Notes: generated by a model not told the origin, from the sequence alone. A stretch of 64,000 nt of DNA from Pseudomonas azerbaijanoccidentalis (GCF_019145495.1 NZ_JAHSTU010000010.1:228643-292642), one strand, 5' to 3'; positions 33,937 to 43,469 are shown, counted from the stretch's first letter. Numbers and translations: made by a program.

Positions 33937-35265
33937 TCAGCGCAACATGCCGCTGCCGTAACCCTTCAGGTTGGCTTTCTTCATCAGGGATTCGTACTGG
34001 TGCGAAACGAGGTGCGATTGTACTTGGGACATGAAGTCCATCACAACCACGACGACGATCAGCAACGAGGTCCCGCCAAGGTAGAACGGAACGTTGGCTG
34101 CAACCACCAGGAACTGGGGCAACAGGCACACGGCCGTCATGTAAAGAGCACCGAACATGGTCAAGCGAGTCAGAACGCCATCAATGTAGCGCGCAGACTG
34201 CTCACCAGGACGGATGCCCGGAATAAAGGCACCGGACTTCTTCAGGTTTTCCGCTACGTCTTTCGGATTGAACATCAACGCCGTATAGAAGAAGCAGAAG
34301 AAAATAATCCCTGCACTAAACAGCAGAATATTCAACGGCTGACCAGGAGCGATCGACTGCGAGATGTCCTGCAACCAGCCCATACCTTCAGACTGACCGA
34401 ACCAGGCACCCAACGAAGCCGGGAACAGCAAAATGCTGCTCGCGAAAATAGCCGGAATAACGCCGGCCATGTTCACCTTCAGCGGCAAGTGGCTAGTCTG
34501 CGCAGCAAACACCTTACGGCCTTGCTGACGCTTGGCGTAGTGAACAGCAATACGACGCTGACCACGCTCAATGAACACCACGAAACCGATAATCGCTACT
34601 GCCAGCAAACCGATGGCAACCAGGGCGAAGATGTTGATATCACCCTGACGTGCAGACTCGAAAGACTGCCCGATCGCTCTCGGAAGACCGGCGACGATAC
34701 CCGAAAAAATCAACATCGAGATACCGTTGCCAACACCACGCTCAGTAATCTGCTCACCCAGCCACATCATGAACATCGCACCAGCCACAAAAGTGGATAC
34801 CGCGACGAAATGGAAGCCAAAGTCACCAGTGAACGCAACGCCCTGCCCCGCCAGACCAATGGACATGCCAATAGCCTGGACGAGAGCGAGGACGACAGTG
34901 CCGTAGCGGGTGTACTGGCTGATCTTGCGACGGCCAGCTTCACCTTCCTTCTTCAACTGCTCCAGCTGCGGGCTGACGGCTGTCATCAACTGCATGATGA
35001 TCGATGCCGAAATGTACGGCATGATCCCCAGTGCAAAGATGCTCATCCGCTCCAGCGCGCCGCCGGAAAACATGTTGAACAAGCTAAGAATGGTCCCCTC
35101 ATTCTGTCGAAACAGGTCCGCGAGTCGGTCCGGGTTGATACCTGGAACCGGGATGTGTGCGCCTATTCGGTAGACGATAATCGCCAGGAACAGAAAACGC
35201 AGACGAGCCCAGAGTTCAGACATACCGCCTTTGCCGAGCGCAGAGAGAGCACCTTGCTTAGCCAT
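33937..35265 (-). CDS. secY: Preprotein translocase subunit SecY
   Basis: Central channel of the Sec translocon, 442 residues with ten predicted membrane segments, beginning near residue 20 (LWARLRFLFLAIIVYRIGAHIPVPG across the first). The plug region follows LFRQNEGTILSLFNMFSGGAL. Its ATG follows the rplO stop with no gap, suggesting strict coupling. SecE is encoded at the far end of this cluster. Confidence 0.98.
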   Translation of the reverse strand: MAKQGALSALGKGGMSELWARLRFLFLAIIVYRIGAHIPVPGINPDRLADLFRQNEGTILSLFNMFSGGALERMSIFALGIMPYISASIIMQLMTAVSPQLEQLKKEGEAGRRKISQYTRYGTVVLALVQAIGMSIGLAGQGVAFTGDFGFHFVAVSTFVAGAMFMMWLGEQITERGVGNGISMLIFSGIVAGLPRAIGQSFESARQGDINIFALVAIGLLAVAIIGFVVFIERGQRRIAVHYAKRQQGRKVFAAQTSHLPLKVNMAGVIPAIFASSILLFPASLGAWFGQSEGMGWLQDISQSIAPGQPLNILLFSAGIIFFCFFYTALMFNPKDVAENLKKSGAFIPGIRPGEQSARYIDGVLTRLTMFGALYMTAVCLLPQFLVVAANVPFYLGGTSLLIVVVVVMDFMSQVQSHLVSHQYESLMKKANLKGYGSGMLR

Positions 35266-35703
35266 TTATTCCTCGAACTTGCCGCCAGCTGCTTCGATAG
35301 CCGCACGCGCACCTTTGGTGGCGCCGATTCCCTTGCCGATAGTGACAGCGCGAGTCACTTCACCGGACAGCATGATTTTCACACGCTGTACGTTGACGTT
35401 GATCACGTTGGCATCTTTCAGGGACTGCACGGTGACGATGTCGCCTTCCACTTTAGCCAGCTCGGACAGACGCACTTCTGCGCGGTCCATGGCTTTCAGG
35501 GAAACGAAACCGAACTTCGGCAGGCGACGATGCAGCGGCTGTTGACCGCCTTCAAAGCCTGGAGCAATGGTGCCACCGGAGCGGGAGGTTTGACCTTTGT
35601 GGCCACGGCCACCAGTCTTACCCAAACCACTACCGATACCACGGCCCGGACGATGCTTTTCGCGACGGGAACCCGGCGCTGGACTCAGATCATTGAGTTT
35701 CAT
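35266..35703 (-). CDS. rplO: 50S ribosomal protein L15
   Basis: Late-assembly large-subunit protein of 145 residues. The Gly/Arg-rich N terminus (GRGIGSGLGKTGGRGHKG) is diagnostic, with GFEGGQQPLHRRLPKFGF next. It ends FEE and abuts secY with no spacer; rpmD lies 3 bases upstream. Confidence 0.98.
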   Translation of the reverse strand: MKLNDLSPAPGSRREKHRPGRGIGSGLGKTGGRGHKGQTSRSGGTIAPGFEGGQQPLHRRLPKFGFVSLKAMDRAEVRLSELAKVEGDIVTVQSLKDANVINVNVQRVKIMLSGEVTRAVTIGKGIGATKGARAAIEAAGGKFEE

Positions 35704-35706
35704 CGA

Positions 35707-35883
35707 TTAACCCTCGACACGCAGCATGTAGTAAGCCTTGTTGATCATCCCGCGATTCTCGGGAGTATCCTGGACTTCTACAGTGTGACCGATGCGACGC
35801 AGACCCAGACCCTTAACGCACAGTTTGTGGTTAGGGATGCGGCCGGTCATGCTTTTGATCAGCGTTACTTTTACGGTAGCCAT
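35707..35883 (-). CDS. rpmD: 50S ribosomal protein L30
   Basis: A 58-residue protein of the large subunit. The start [15 protein letters not shown] and [13 protein letters not shown] are typical. It is below the length of most ORF lists but has a full reading frame, 2 bases after rpsE and 3 bases before rplO. Confidence 0.97.
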
Positions 35884-35885
35884 GA

Positions 35886-36386
35886 TCAGAAGATCTCCTT
35901 GACGCTTTTGCCACGCTTGGCGGCAATGGATTCAGGAGACTGCATTGCTTTCAAACCCTTGAAAGTGGCGTGAACCACGTTTACCGGGTTAGTCGAGCCG
36001 TAGCACTTGGCCAGAACGTTCTGAACGCCAGCAACTTCGAGGACAGCACGCATAGCGCCGCCAGCGATGATACCGGTACCTTCAGAAGCAGGCTGCATGT
36101 ACACCTTCGAAGCGCCGTGTGCGGACTTCATTGCGTACTGCAGAGTGGTGCCGTTCAGATCAACCTGGATCATGTTGCGGCGAGCAGCTTCCATTGCCTT
36201 CTGGATCGCAGCAGGCACTTCACGCGACTTGCCACGGCCGAAGCCAACACGGCCCTTACCATCACCAACCACGGTCAACGCGGTGAAGGTGAAGATACGG
36301 CCGCCTTTAACGGTTTTGGCTACGCGGTTAACTTGAACCAGCTTCTCGATGTAGCCTTCGTCGCGCTTTTGGTCGTTATTTGACAT
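35886..36386 (-). CDS. rpsE: 30S ribosomal protein S5
   Basis: Small-subunit protein of 166 residues that guards decoding accuracy. A double-stranded RNA-binding-like N domain contains [20 protein letters not shown] (about 18-37), and [11 protein letters not shown] follows. The spectinomycin-contact loop around KTVKGG is intact. It lies 3 bases after rplR. Confidence 0.98.
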
Positions 36387-36389
36387 AAC

Positions 36390-36740
36390 TTAGAACTCCA
36401 GCCCAGCTTCACGAGCAGCATCAGCCAGCGCTTTAACGCGGCCGTGGTACTTGAAGCCAGAGCGGTCGAAAGCCACCTGCGAGACGCCAGCGGCCTTAGC
36501 ACGCGTAGCGACCAGCTGGCCAACCTTAGTGGCCGCGTCGATGTTGCCAGTGGCGCCATCACGCAGTTCTTTATCCAAAGTCGAGGCAGATGCCAGGACT
36601 TTGTTGCCGTCGGCCGAAATGACCTGGGCGTAGATGTGCTGCGAAGAGCGGAACACGCAGAGACGCACGACTTCGAGTTCGTGCATTTTCAGGCGTGCTT
36701 TGCGAGCGCGACGCAGTCGAGTAACTTTTTTGTCGGTCAT
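36390..36740 (-). CDS. rplR: 50S ribosomal protein L18
   Basis: 5S rRNA-binding protein of 116 residues. It contains RLCVFRSSQHIYAQVI and the C-terminal FDRSGFKYHGRVKALADAAR. It works with L5 in the 5S particle and lies 10 bases after rplF. Confidence 0.98.
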   Translation of the reverse strand: MTDKKVTRLRRARKARLKMHELEVVRLCVFRSSQHIYAQVISADGNKVLASASTLDKELRDGATGNIDAATKVGQLVATRAKAAGVSQVAFDRSGFKYHGRVKALADAAREAGLEF

Positions 36741-36750
36741 TTGCTATGCC

Positions 36751-37284
36751 CTACTTCTTCTTGGCTTCTTTACGACGGACGACTTCGTCCGCGTAGCGCA
36801 CACCTTTGCCTTTGTACGGCTCTGGTGGACGGAAGTCGCGGATCTCGGCGGCCACTTGACCTACCAGCTGCTTGTCGATGCCCTTGATCAGGATATCGGT
36901 CTGGCTAGGAGTCTCAGCGGTGATGCCTTCCGGCAGTTCGTAATCCACTGGGTGCGAGAAGCCAAGAGCCAGGTTCAGCACTGTGCCTTTAGCTTGCGCT
37001 TTGTAACCAACACCGACCAGCTGGAGCTTGCGCTCGAAGCCTTGGCTTACGCCTTGGACCATGTTGTTTACCAACGCACGAGTGGTACCAGCCATTGCGC
37101 GAGTCTGTTGATCGCCATTGCGAGCAGCGAAACGCAGCTCACCGGCTTCTTCAACGATCTCAACGGACGAATGGATGTTCAGTTCGAGAGTGCCCTTGGC
37201 ACCCTTCACCGAAAGCTGTTGGCCTGCGAATTTTACTTCGACACCGGCTGGCAGCTTAACGGGGTTCTTAGCGACGCGAGACAT
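36751..37284 (-). CDS. rplF: 50S ribosomal protein L6
   Basis: A 177-residue protein near the sarcin-ricin loop with two similar domains. SRVAKNPVKLPAGVEV opens the first and the C-terminal PPEPYKGKGVRY is typical. It lies 12 bases after rpsH. Confidence 0.98.
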   Translation of the reverse strand: MSRVAKNPVKLPAGVEVKFAGQQLSVKGAKGTLELNIHSSVEIVEEAGELRFAARNGDQQTRAMAGTTRALVNNMVQGVSQGFERKLQLVGVGYKAQAKGTVLNLALGFSHPVDYELPEGITAETPSQTDILIKGIDKQLVGQVAAEIRDFRPPEPYKGKGVRYADEVVRRKEAKKK

Positions 37285-37296
37285 GCTTATCCCCCC

Positions 37297-37689
37297 TTAG
37301 AACACAGTGCAAAGAACTTCGCCGCCGACACCGGCAGCGCGCGCAGCACGATCAGTCATCACACCCTTGTTGGTGGAGACGATAGACACACCGAGACCGC
37401 CACGAACTTTCGGCAGATCTTCGACGGACTTGTACTGACGCAGGCCTGGACGGCTAACGCGCTTCACTTCTTCGATAACCGGACGGCCTTCGAAATATTT
37501 CAGCTCGATAGACAGCAGTGGTTTGATTTCGCTGCTGATCTGATAACCCGCAATGTAACCTTCGTCCTTCAGGACTTTGGCAACAGCTACCTTCAAAGTA
37601 GAAGATGGCATGCTTACGACGGACTTTTCAGCCATCTGGGCATTACGGATTCGAGTTAGCATGTCCGCTAACGGGTCCTGCATACTCAT
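37297..37689 (-). CDS. rpsH: 30S ribosomal protein S8
   Basis: Central-domain 16S rRNA binder of 130 residues, starting SMQDPLADMLTRIRNAQ. In E. coli S8 is the repressor of the spc operon. AGGAG lies 10 bases before the ATG. An unusually long 209-base gap with two hairpins separates it from rpsN, whereas other spc genes are a few bases apart. Confidence 0.98.
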   Translation of the reverse strand: MSMQDPLADMLTRIRNAQMAEKSVVSMPSSTLKVAVAKVLKDEGYIAGYQISSEIKPLLSIELKYFEGRPVIEEVKRVSRPGLRQYKSVEDLPKVRGGLGVSIVSTNKGVMTDRAARAAGVGGEVLCTVF

Positions 37690-37710
37690 GGGCTAGACGC
37701 TCCTAATACA

Positions 37711-37731
37711 GAAAAATTAGCCTTGCGGCTA
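37711..37731 (-). terminator. Small terminator-like hairpin just upstream of rpsH
   Basis: In minus-strand RNA, UAGCC-GCAA-GGCUA (37718-37731) is a 5-base stem with a GNRA loop followed by AUUUUUCU (from 37717 down). The stem is short, so termination would be partial. It lies 22 bases from the rpsH start. Confidence 0.4.
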
Positions 37732-37808
37732 CTACGTGTCGCCGAGAATCTCCGAGCGTATAAAACACGGGCTCAGGCGAGCCGGGTATTCTAGACACAC
37801 CCCAGAAA

Positions 37809-37838
37809 TGAATCAAGCCCCAAAAGGGGCTTGATTCA
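37809..37838 (-). terminator. Hairpin in the rpsN-rpsH gap
   Basis: A perfect 13-base stem TGAATCAAGCCCC with its complement closes an AAAA/TTTT loop. The T run after it is weak (ATTTCTGG), so it is either a poor terminator, an RNA-stability element or a protein-binding site. Confidence 0.6.
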
Positions 37839-37898
37839 GATTCAAGGCCACCGGTGGTCAGGATCTTGCGAACCCGAGCACCGAGACTTTGACAGTAC

Positions 37899-38204
37899 TT
37901 ACCAGCTGGCTTTAACCAGACCTGGTACGTCACCACGCATTGCCGCTTCACGCAGTTTGTTACGGCCGAGGCCGAACTTGCGGTAAACGCCGTGTGGACG
38001 ACCAGTCAGGCGGCAGCGGTTACGCATGCGCGAAGCGCTTGCGTCACGTGGCTGCTTCTGCAGGGCAACTGTAGCTTCCCAACGTGCTTCTGGACTTGCG
38101 TTCAGATCAACGATGATTGCTTTCAGTGCTGCACGCTTCTTGGCGTACTTGGCAACCGTGAGCTGACGCTTCAGCTCGCGGTTTTTCATGCTCATCTTGG
38201 CCAT
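37899..38204 (-). CDS. rpsN: 30S ribosomal protein S14 (zinc-free form)
   Basis: Head protein of 101 residues. It begins MAKMSMKNRELKRQL and ends RGDVPGLVKASW. No CxxC pair is present, so this is the long zinc-independent form. I use the ATG at 38204, 13 bases after rplE. Confidence 0.97.
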   Translation of the reverse strand: MAKMSMKNRELKRQLTVAKYAKKRAALKAIIVDLNASPEARWEATVALQKQPRDASASRMRNRCRLTGRPHGVYRKFGLGRNKLREAAMRGDVPGLVKASW

Positions 38205-38217
38205 GGTCCTACTCCAA

Positions 38218-38757
38218 TCAGTTGCGGAACGGGAATTTGAACGCACGCAGCAGAGCGCGGCCTTCATCATCGTTCTTGGCAGTGGTGGTCAGGGTGATGT
38301 CCAGACCGCGGAGAGCATCGATCTTGTCGTAGTCGATTTCCGGGAAGATGATCTGCTCTTTTACGCCCATGCTGTAGTTACCACGACCATCGAAGGACTT
38401 GGCATTCAGGCCGCGGAAGTCGCGAACCCGAGGCAGGGAGATCGACAGCAGACGATCCAGGAACTCGTACATACGCTCACGGCGCAGGGTCACTTTGACG
38501 CCGATCGGCCAACCTTCACGGACTTTAAAGCCAGCGATGGATTTGCGAGCGTAGGTCACAACGACTTTCTGGCCGGTGATCTTTTCCAGGTCAGCAACAG
38601 CGTGCTCGATGACTTTTTTGTCGCCGATCGCTTCGCCCAGACCCATGTTCAGGGTGATTTTGGTAACGCGCGGAACTTCCATCACGTTCGAAAGCTTAAG
38701 TTCTTCCTTAAGTTTCGGAGCAATTTCCTTCCGGTAAATCTCTTTTAGTCGTGCCAT
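38218..38757 (-). CDS. rplE: 50S ribosomal protein L5
   Basis: 5S rRNA and P-site tRNA-contacting protein of 179 residues. It includes KLSNVMEVPRVTKITLNMGL and FRGLNAKSFDGRGNYSMGV. The 22-base spacer to rplX leaves no room for the larger E. coli S8 target, which lies near this junction. Confidence 0.98.
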   Translation of the reverse strand: MARLKEIYRKEIAPKLKEELKLSNVMEVPRVTKITLNMGLGEAIGDKKVIEHAVADLEKITGQKVVVTYARKSIAGFKVREGWPIGVKVTLRRERMYEFLDRLLSISLPRVRDFRGLNAKSFDGRGNYSMGVKEQIIFPEIDYDKIDALRGLDITLTTTAKNDDEGRALLRAFKFPFRN

Positions 38758-38779
38758 GGTCTCATCTACCTAGCAGTGT

Positions 38780-39094
38780 TCAAGCATCAACCGCTTTTTG
38801 GGTCGACTTGAAGACACGAATTTTCTTGCCGTCTTCTACTTTGAAACCAACGCGGTCAGCCTTGTTGGTTTCGCCGTTGAAAATGGCGACGTTAGAAGCA
38901 TCCAGCGGAGCTTCTTTCTCGACGATACCGCCCTGCACGCCCGACATCGGGTTAGGCTTGGTATGACGCTTGACCAGGTTCAGACCACCAATAACCAGAC
39001 GGTTGTTAGCGAGAACCTTAAGCACCTTACCGCGCTTACCTTTGTCTTTGCCGGCGATCACGATGATCTCGTCGTCACGACGAATCTTTTGCAT
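38780..39094 (-). CDS. rplX: 50S ribosomal protein L24
   Basis: Assembly-initiating large-subunit protein of 104 residues. A KOW motif is near the start (RRDDEIIVIAGKDKGKRG) and PNPMSGVQGGIVEKEAPL follows. It lies 11 bases after rplN. Confidence 0.98.
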   Translation of the reverse strand: MQKIRRDDEIIVIAGKDKGKRGKVLKVLANNRLVIGGLNLVKRHTKPNPMSGVQGGIVEKEAPLDASNVAIFNGETNKADRVGFKVEDGKKIRVFKSTQKAVDA

Positions 39095-39105
39095 GTCGGA
39101 TCTCC

Positions 39106-39474
39106 TTACAGCACTTCTGGGGCGAGCGAGACGATCTTCATGAACTTCTCAGTACGAAGTTCACGGGTCACTGGCCCAAAGATACGGGTGCCGATCGGCT
39201 CTTGCTTGTTGTTCAGAAGAACAGCAGCGTTGCCATCAAAGCGGATAATGGAGCCATCAGCACGGCGTACACCGTGACGAGTGCGGACTACAACAGCAGT
39301 CATCACTTGGCCTTTTTTCACTTTACCGCGAGGAATTGCTTCCTTGACGGTAACTTTGATGATGTCACCGATACCAGCGTAACGACGATGGGAGCCACCC
39401 AGCACCTTGATGCACATAACACGGCGAGCGCCGCTGTTATCGGCCACATCGAGCATGGATTGAGTCTGAATCAT
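39106..39474 (-). CDS. rplN: 50S ribosomal protein L14
   Basis: A 122-residue beta-barrel protein at the subunit interface. MIQTQSMLDVADNSGARRV and FGPVTRELRTEKFMKI are highly conserved. In E. coli it is the first spc gene; here only 23 bases separate it from rpsQ, with no room for a separate promoter, so S10 and spc may be one transcript. Confidence 0.98.
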   Translation of the reverse strand: MIQTQSMLDVADNSGARRVMCIKVLGGSHRRYAGIGDIIKVTVKEAIPRGKVKKGQVMTAVVVRTRHGVRRADGSIIRFDGNAAVLLNNKQEPIGTRIFGPVTRELRTEKFMKIVSLAPEVL

Positions 39475-39497
39475 ATAATTTCTCCGACCCCTAGTCC

Positions 39498-39764
39498 TTA
39501 GACTTCCACAGCGCGTTCGAGAACATCAACCAGCGCCCAAGACTTGGTCTTGGCCAAAGGACGAGTTTCACGAATAGTGACTTTGTCGCCGATGTGGCAC
39601 TGATTGGTTTCGTCGTGCGCGTGCAGCTTAGTCGAACGCTTAACGTATTTACCGTAGATCGGGTGCTTAACGCGACGCTCGATCAGAACGGTGATGGTTT
39701 TGTCCATCTTGTCGCTGACAACACGGCCAGTCAGCGTACGGACAGTTTTTTCGGCTTCAGCCAT
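39498..39764 (-). CDS. rpsQ: 30S ribosomal protein S17
   Basis: OB-fold primary 16S rRNA binder of 88 residues. It contains LTGRVVSDKMDKTITVLIER and RETRPLAKTKSWALVDVLE. It lies 2 bases after rpmC. Confidence 0.98.
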   Translation of the reverse strand: MAEAEKTVRTLTGRVVSDKMDKTITVLIERRVKHPIYGKYVKRSTKLHAHDETNQCHIGDKVTIRETRPLAKTKSWALVDVLERAVEV

Positions 39765-39766
39765 GA

Positions 39767-39958
39767 TTACTTACCTGCCTGCTGGTTGAGCACAGTCTTC
39801 ACGCGAGCGATGTCACGCTTAACTTGCGAGAGCAGATGAGACTGCCCCAACTGGCCAGTTGCTTTCTGCATACGCAGATTGAACTGGTCGCGCAGCAGGC
39901 CGAGCAGTTGCTCGTTCAGCTGCTCTGCGGATTTTTCACGAAGTTCATTCGCTTTCAT
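39767..39958 (-). CDS. rpmC: 50S ribosomal protein L29
   Basis: A 63-residue helical-hairpin protein at the tunnel exit. MKANELREKSAEQLNEQL is typical. The ATG at 39958 overlaps the rplP stop by 1 base (TGATG); a GTG one codon upstream is possible but less likely. Confidence 0.96.
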   Translation of the reverse strand: MKANELREKSAEQLNEQLLGLLRDQFNLRMQKATGQLGQSHLLSQVKRDIARVKTVLNQQAGK

Positions 39959-40371
39959 CACATCACCGTCCGTTTAACAAAGGAGGTGGCGAGCGGCAGC
40001 TTTGCAGCAGCCAGGGCGAAAGCCTCACGCGCCAGCTCTTCAGAAACACCCTCGATTTCATACAGGACTTTGCCTGGCTGAATCTGGGCAACCCAGTATT
40101 CCACGTTACCCTTACCTTTACCCATCCGCACTTCGAGAGGCTTCTTGGAGATCGGCTTGTCCGGGAATACACGGATCCAGATCTTGCCGCCACGTTTTAC
40201 GTGACGGGTCAGAGCACGACGCGCTGACTCGATCTGACGAGCGGTGAGACGACCACGAGCTACAGACTTCAGCGCGAACTCGCCGAAGCTGACTTTGCTA
40301 CCGCGCAATGCCAGGCCACGGTTGTGACCAGTCATTTGCTTGCGGAACTTCGTACGCTTTGGTTGCAACAT
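39958..40371 (-). CDS. rplP: 50S ribosomal protein L16
   Basis: A-site-proximal large-subunit protein of 137 residues. It begins MLQPKRTKFRKQMTGHNRGLA and contains GRLTARQIESARRA. The arginine in RVFPDKPISKKP is the usual hydroxylation region. It lies 12 bases after rpsC. Confidence 0.98.
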   Translation of the reverse strand: MLQPKRTKFRKQMTGHNRGLALRGSKVSFGEFALKSVARGRLTARQIESARRALTRHVKRGGKIWIRVFPDKPISKKPLEVRMGKGKGNVEYWVAQIQPGKVLYEIEGVSEELAREAFALAAAKLPLATSFVKRTVM

Positions 40372-40383
40372 TTGGCGTACCCC

Positions 40384-41070
40384 TTACTTAGCAGCTTTTT
40401 TACGAGGCGCTGGTGCTTGTGGTTTCAGTTCTTCTTGGCGACCACCAATTACTTCGCCTTTGAAGATCCAAACCTTTACACCGATCACACCGTAAGTGGT
40501 GTGAGCTTCGTAGTTGGCATAGTCGATGTCGGCACGCAGGGTGTGCAGTGGCACACGACCTTCGCGATACCATTCAGTACGTGCGATTTCAGCACCGCCG
40601 AGACGACCGCTCACTTGGATTTTGATGCCTTTGGCACCAATGCGCATGGCGTTCTGTACAGCGCGCTTCATAGCGCGACGGAACATTACGCGACGCTCCA
40701 GCTGCTGAGCTACGCTCTGCGCAACCAGCATACCGTCGAGTTCCGGCTTGCGGATCTCTTCGATATTGATGTGCACAGGCACACCCATTTGCTTGGTCAG
40801 GTCCTGACGCAGTTTCTCAACATCTTCACCTTTCTTCCCGATAACGATACCTGGACGAGCGGTGTGGATGGTGATACGTGCAGTTTGGGCCGGACGATGG
40901 ATATCGATACGGCTTACGGACGCGCTTTTTAGTTTGTCTTGGAGATACTCACGCACCTTCAGATCAGCGAACAAGTAGTCCGCATAAGTCCGACCGTCTG
41001 CGTACCAGACGGAGGTGTGCTCCTTGACGATTCCCAGGCGAATGCCAATGGGATGTACTTTCTGACCCAT
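40384..41070 (-). CDS. rpsC: 30S ribosomal protein S3
   Basis: mRNA-entry protein of 228 residues. [18 protein letters not shown] is the family start, so ATG 41070 is used rather than the longer frame. A KH domain (about 39-107) contains [14 protein letters not shown]. The C-terminal 18 residues are Pro/Lys-rich. Confidence 0.98.
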
Positions 41071-41083
41071 CTCTTCGACTCCG

Positions 41084-41416
41084 TTACTTGTCAGCAACCT
41101 TGACAGTGATATGGCAAGACCGCTTGACGATGCGATCAGCACGGCCTTTGGCACGTGGCATGATGCGCTTCAGCGAACGCCCTTCGTTGACGAAAACGGT
41201 GCTGACCTTCAGGTCATCAACGTCTGCGCCTTCGTTATGCTCGGCGTTGGCTACGGCCGACTCCAGCACTTTCTTCATGATCTCGGCGGCTTTCTTACTG
41301 CTGAAAGCCAACAGGTTGAGCGCTTCGCCCACCTTCTTCCCGCGGATCTGGTCGGCGACCAAGCGGGCTTTCTGGGCGGAGATTCGAGCGCCCGACAACT
41401 TAGCGGCTACTTCCAT
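41084..41416 (-). CDS. rplV: 50S ribosomal protein L22
   Basis: Tunnel-wall protein of 110 residues. The segment [17 protein letters not shown] and the loop [17 protein letters not shown] (macrolide-sensitive constriction) are intact. It lies 13 bases before rpsC. Confidence 0.98.
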
Positions 41417-41427
41417 TTCCTAACCCC

Positions 41428-41703
41428 TTAACGCTTGGCTTTCTTGTCTGCCACGTGCCCACGATAAGTGCGGGTACCGGCGAACTCGCCCAGTTTGTGG
41501 CCGACCATGTCTTCGTTAACGAGAACTGGGACGTGTTGACGACCGTTGTGTACTGCGATGGTCAGACCGACCATTTGTGGCAGGATCATCGAACGACGCG
41601 ACCAGGTTTTAACTGGTTTGCGATCGTTCTTTTCCGCCGCCACTTCGATCTTCTTCAGTAGGTGAAGATCGATAAAAGGACCTTTTTTCAGAGAACGTGG
41701 CAC
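41428..41703 (-). CDS. rpsS: 30S ribosomal protein S19
   Basis: Small-subunit head protein of 91 residues. PRSLKKGPFIDLHLLKK at the start and GEFAGTRTYRGHVADKK at the end are conserved. It lies between rplB and rplV. Confidence 0.98.
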   Translation of the reverse strand: MPRSLKKGPFIDLHLLKKIEVAAEKNDRKPVKTWSRRSMILPQMVGLTIAVHNGRQHVPVLVNEDMVGHKLGEFAGTRTYRGHVADKKAKR

Positions 41704-41719
41704 TGTCGTATCCCTCTAT

Positions 41720-42544
41720 TTACTTGCGACGACGGACGATCATTTTGTCGGTACGCTTATTACCACGAGTCTTCGCGCCCTTAGTCGGGAAGCCCCATGG
41801 CGATACCGGATGACGACCACCAGAGGTACGACCTTCACCACCACCATGTGGGTGGTCAACCGGGTTCATGGCAACACCACGAACGGTTGGGCGAACGCCA
41901 CGCCAGCGTTTGGCACCAGCTTTACCCAGCGAACGCAGGCTGTGCTCGGAGTTCGAGACTTCGCCCAGGGTCGCGCGGCACTCAGCCAGCACTTTACGCA
42001 TCTCACCAGAACGCAGACGCAGGGTCACGTAGACACCTTCACGAGCGATCAGCTGAGCCGAAGCACCAGCGGAACGAGCGATCTGAGCGCCTTTACCTGG
42101 CTTCAATTCGATGCCGTGTACGGTAGAACCGACTGGAATGTTGCGCAGTTGCAGAGCGTTGCCTGGCTTGATTGGAGCCAGGGCACCTGCGATCAGCGTG
42201 TCGCCAGCACTCACGCCTTTAGGGGCGATGATGTAGCGGCGCTCGCCGTCTGCGTAGCAGAGCAGTGCGATGTGAGCAGTACGGTTTGGATCGTATTCGA
42301 TACGCTCGACAGTGGCGACGATGCCATCTTTGTCGTTGCGACGGAAATCGACCATACGGTAATGCTGCTTATGACCACCACCGATGTGACGAGTGGTAAT
42401 ACGGCCATTGTTGTTACGACCACCAGTCTTCGACTTCTTCTCGAGCAGCGGTGCGTGAGGAGCGCCTTTATGCAGCTCCTGGTTGACCACCTTGACCACA
42501 AAACGGCGGCCAGGGGAAGTCGGTTTGCATTTAACGATTGCCAT
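41720..42544 (-). CDS. rplB: 50S ribosomal protein L2
   Basis: Largest ribosomal protein of the peptidyl-transferase region, 274 residues. The essential histidine near 229 lies in MNPVDHPHGGGEGRTSGG (split across the conserved loop). The N-terminal VKCKPTSPGRRFVVKV is typical. Confidence 0.98.
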   Translation of the reverse strand: MAIVKCKPTSPGRRFVVKVVNQELHKGAPHAPLLEKKSKTGGRNNNGRITTRHIGGGHKQHYRMVDFRRNDKDGIVATVERIEYDPNRTAHIALLCYADGERRYIIAPKGVSAGDTLIAGALAPIKPGNALQLRNIPVGSTVHGIELKPGKGAQIARSAGASAQLIAREGVYVTLRLRSGEMRKVLAECRATLGEVSNSEHSLRSLGKAGAKRWRGVRPTVRGVAMNPVDHPHGGGEGRTSGGRHPVSPWGFPTKGAKTRGNKRTDKMIVRRRK

Positions 42545-42558
42545 GATGCACCCCTTCC

Positions 42559-42858
42559 TTACTCAGCACTGCTGCTGAAATCGAGATCTTGGCCTGGCTG
42601 AAGGGAGATAACTGCCTTCTTCCAGTCATTACGCTTGCCCAGACCGCGAGCAGTGCGCTTGCTCTTACCCAGAACATTCAGGGTAGTAACACGCTCTACT
42701 TTCACGCTGAACAGGCTTTCGACGGCCTTCTTGATTTCCAGCTTGGTTGCATCAGTAGCAACCTTGAAAACGAACTGGCCTTTCTTGTCTGCCAGAACCG
42801 TAGCCTTCTCGGAAACGTGCGGGCCAAGCAGAACTTTAAATACGCGTTCCTGGTTCAT
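42559..42858 (-). CDS. rplW: 50S ribosomal protein L23
   Basis: Tunnel-exit protein of 99 residues, docking site for trigger factor and SRP. It contains [15 protein letters not shown] and [15 protein letters not shown]. It overlaps the rplD stop by 4 bases (ATGA). Confidence 0.98.
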
Positions 42859-43457
42859 CCCAGCAGCTCCTCGAATTTCTTCACGGCCGACACGGTGATC
42901 AACACCTTGTCGTATGCGATCAGACTAACTGGATCGGAACCTTGCACGTCACGTACATCTACGTGTGGCAGGTTACGAGCAGCCAGGTACAGGTTCTGAT
43001 CAACAGCGTCCGACACGATCAGAACGTCGGTCAGGCTCATGTTGTTCAGTTTGCCCAGCAGGTCTTTGGTTTTCGGCGTTTCAACGGCGAAATCCTGAAC
43101 CACGACCAGACGATCAGTACGCACCAGCTCAGCAAGGATGGAACGCATTGCTGCGCGATACATCTTCTTGTTCAGCTTCTGGGAGTGATCCTGAGGACGA
43201 GCTGCGAAAGTGGTACCGCCGCCACGCCAGATTGGGCTACGGATAGTACCGGCACGAGCACGGCCAGTACCTTTCTGACGCCATGGGCGCTTACCGCCAC
43301 CACGAACGTCGGAACGGGTCTTTTGCTGCTTGCTACCTTGACGGCCGCCGGCCATGTAGGCCACGACTGCTTGGTGAACCAGCGTCTCGTTGAATTCGCC
43401 GCCAAATGTCAGTTCGGAAACTTCGATCGCTTGAGCGTCATTTACATTTAATTGCAT
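42855..43457 (-). CDS. rplD: 50S ribosomal protein L4
   Basis: Tunnel protein of 200 residues. It has the extended loop [20 protein letters not shown], whose tip lines the tunnel with L22. In E. coli L4 also represses the S10 operon through a long leader, but the leader here is only about 55 bases (see rpsJ promoter). Confidence 0.98.
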
Positions 43458-43469
43458 GTCAGCTTCCCC

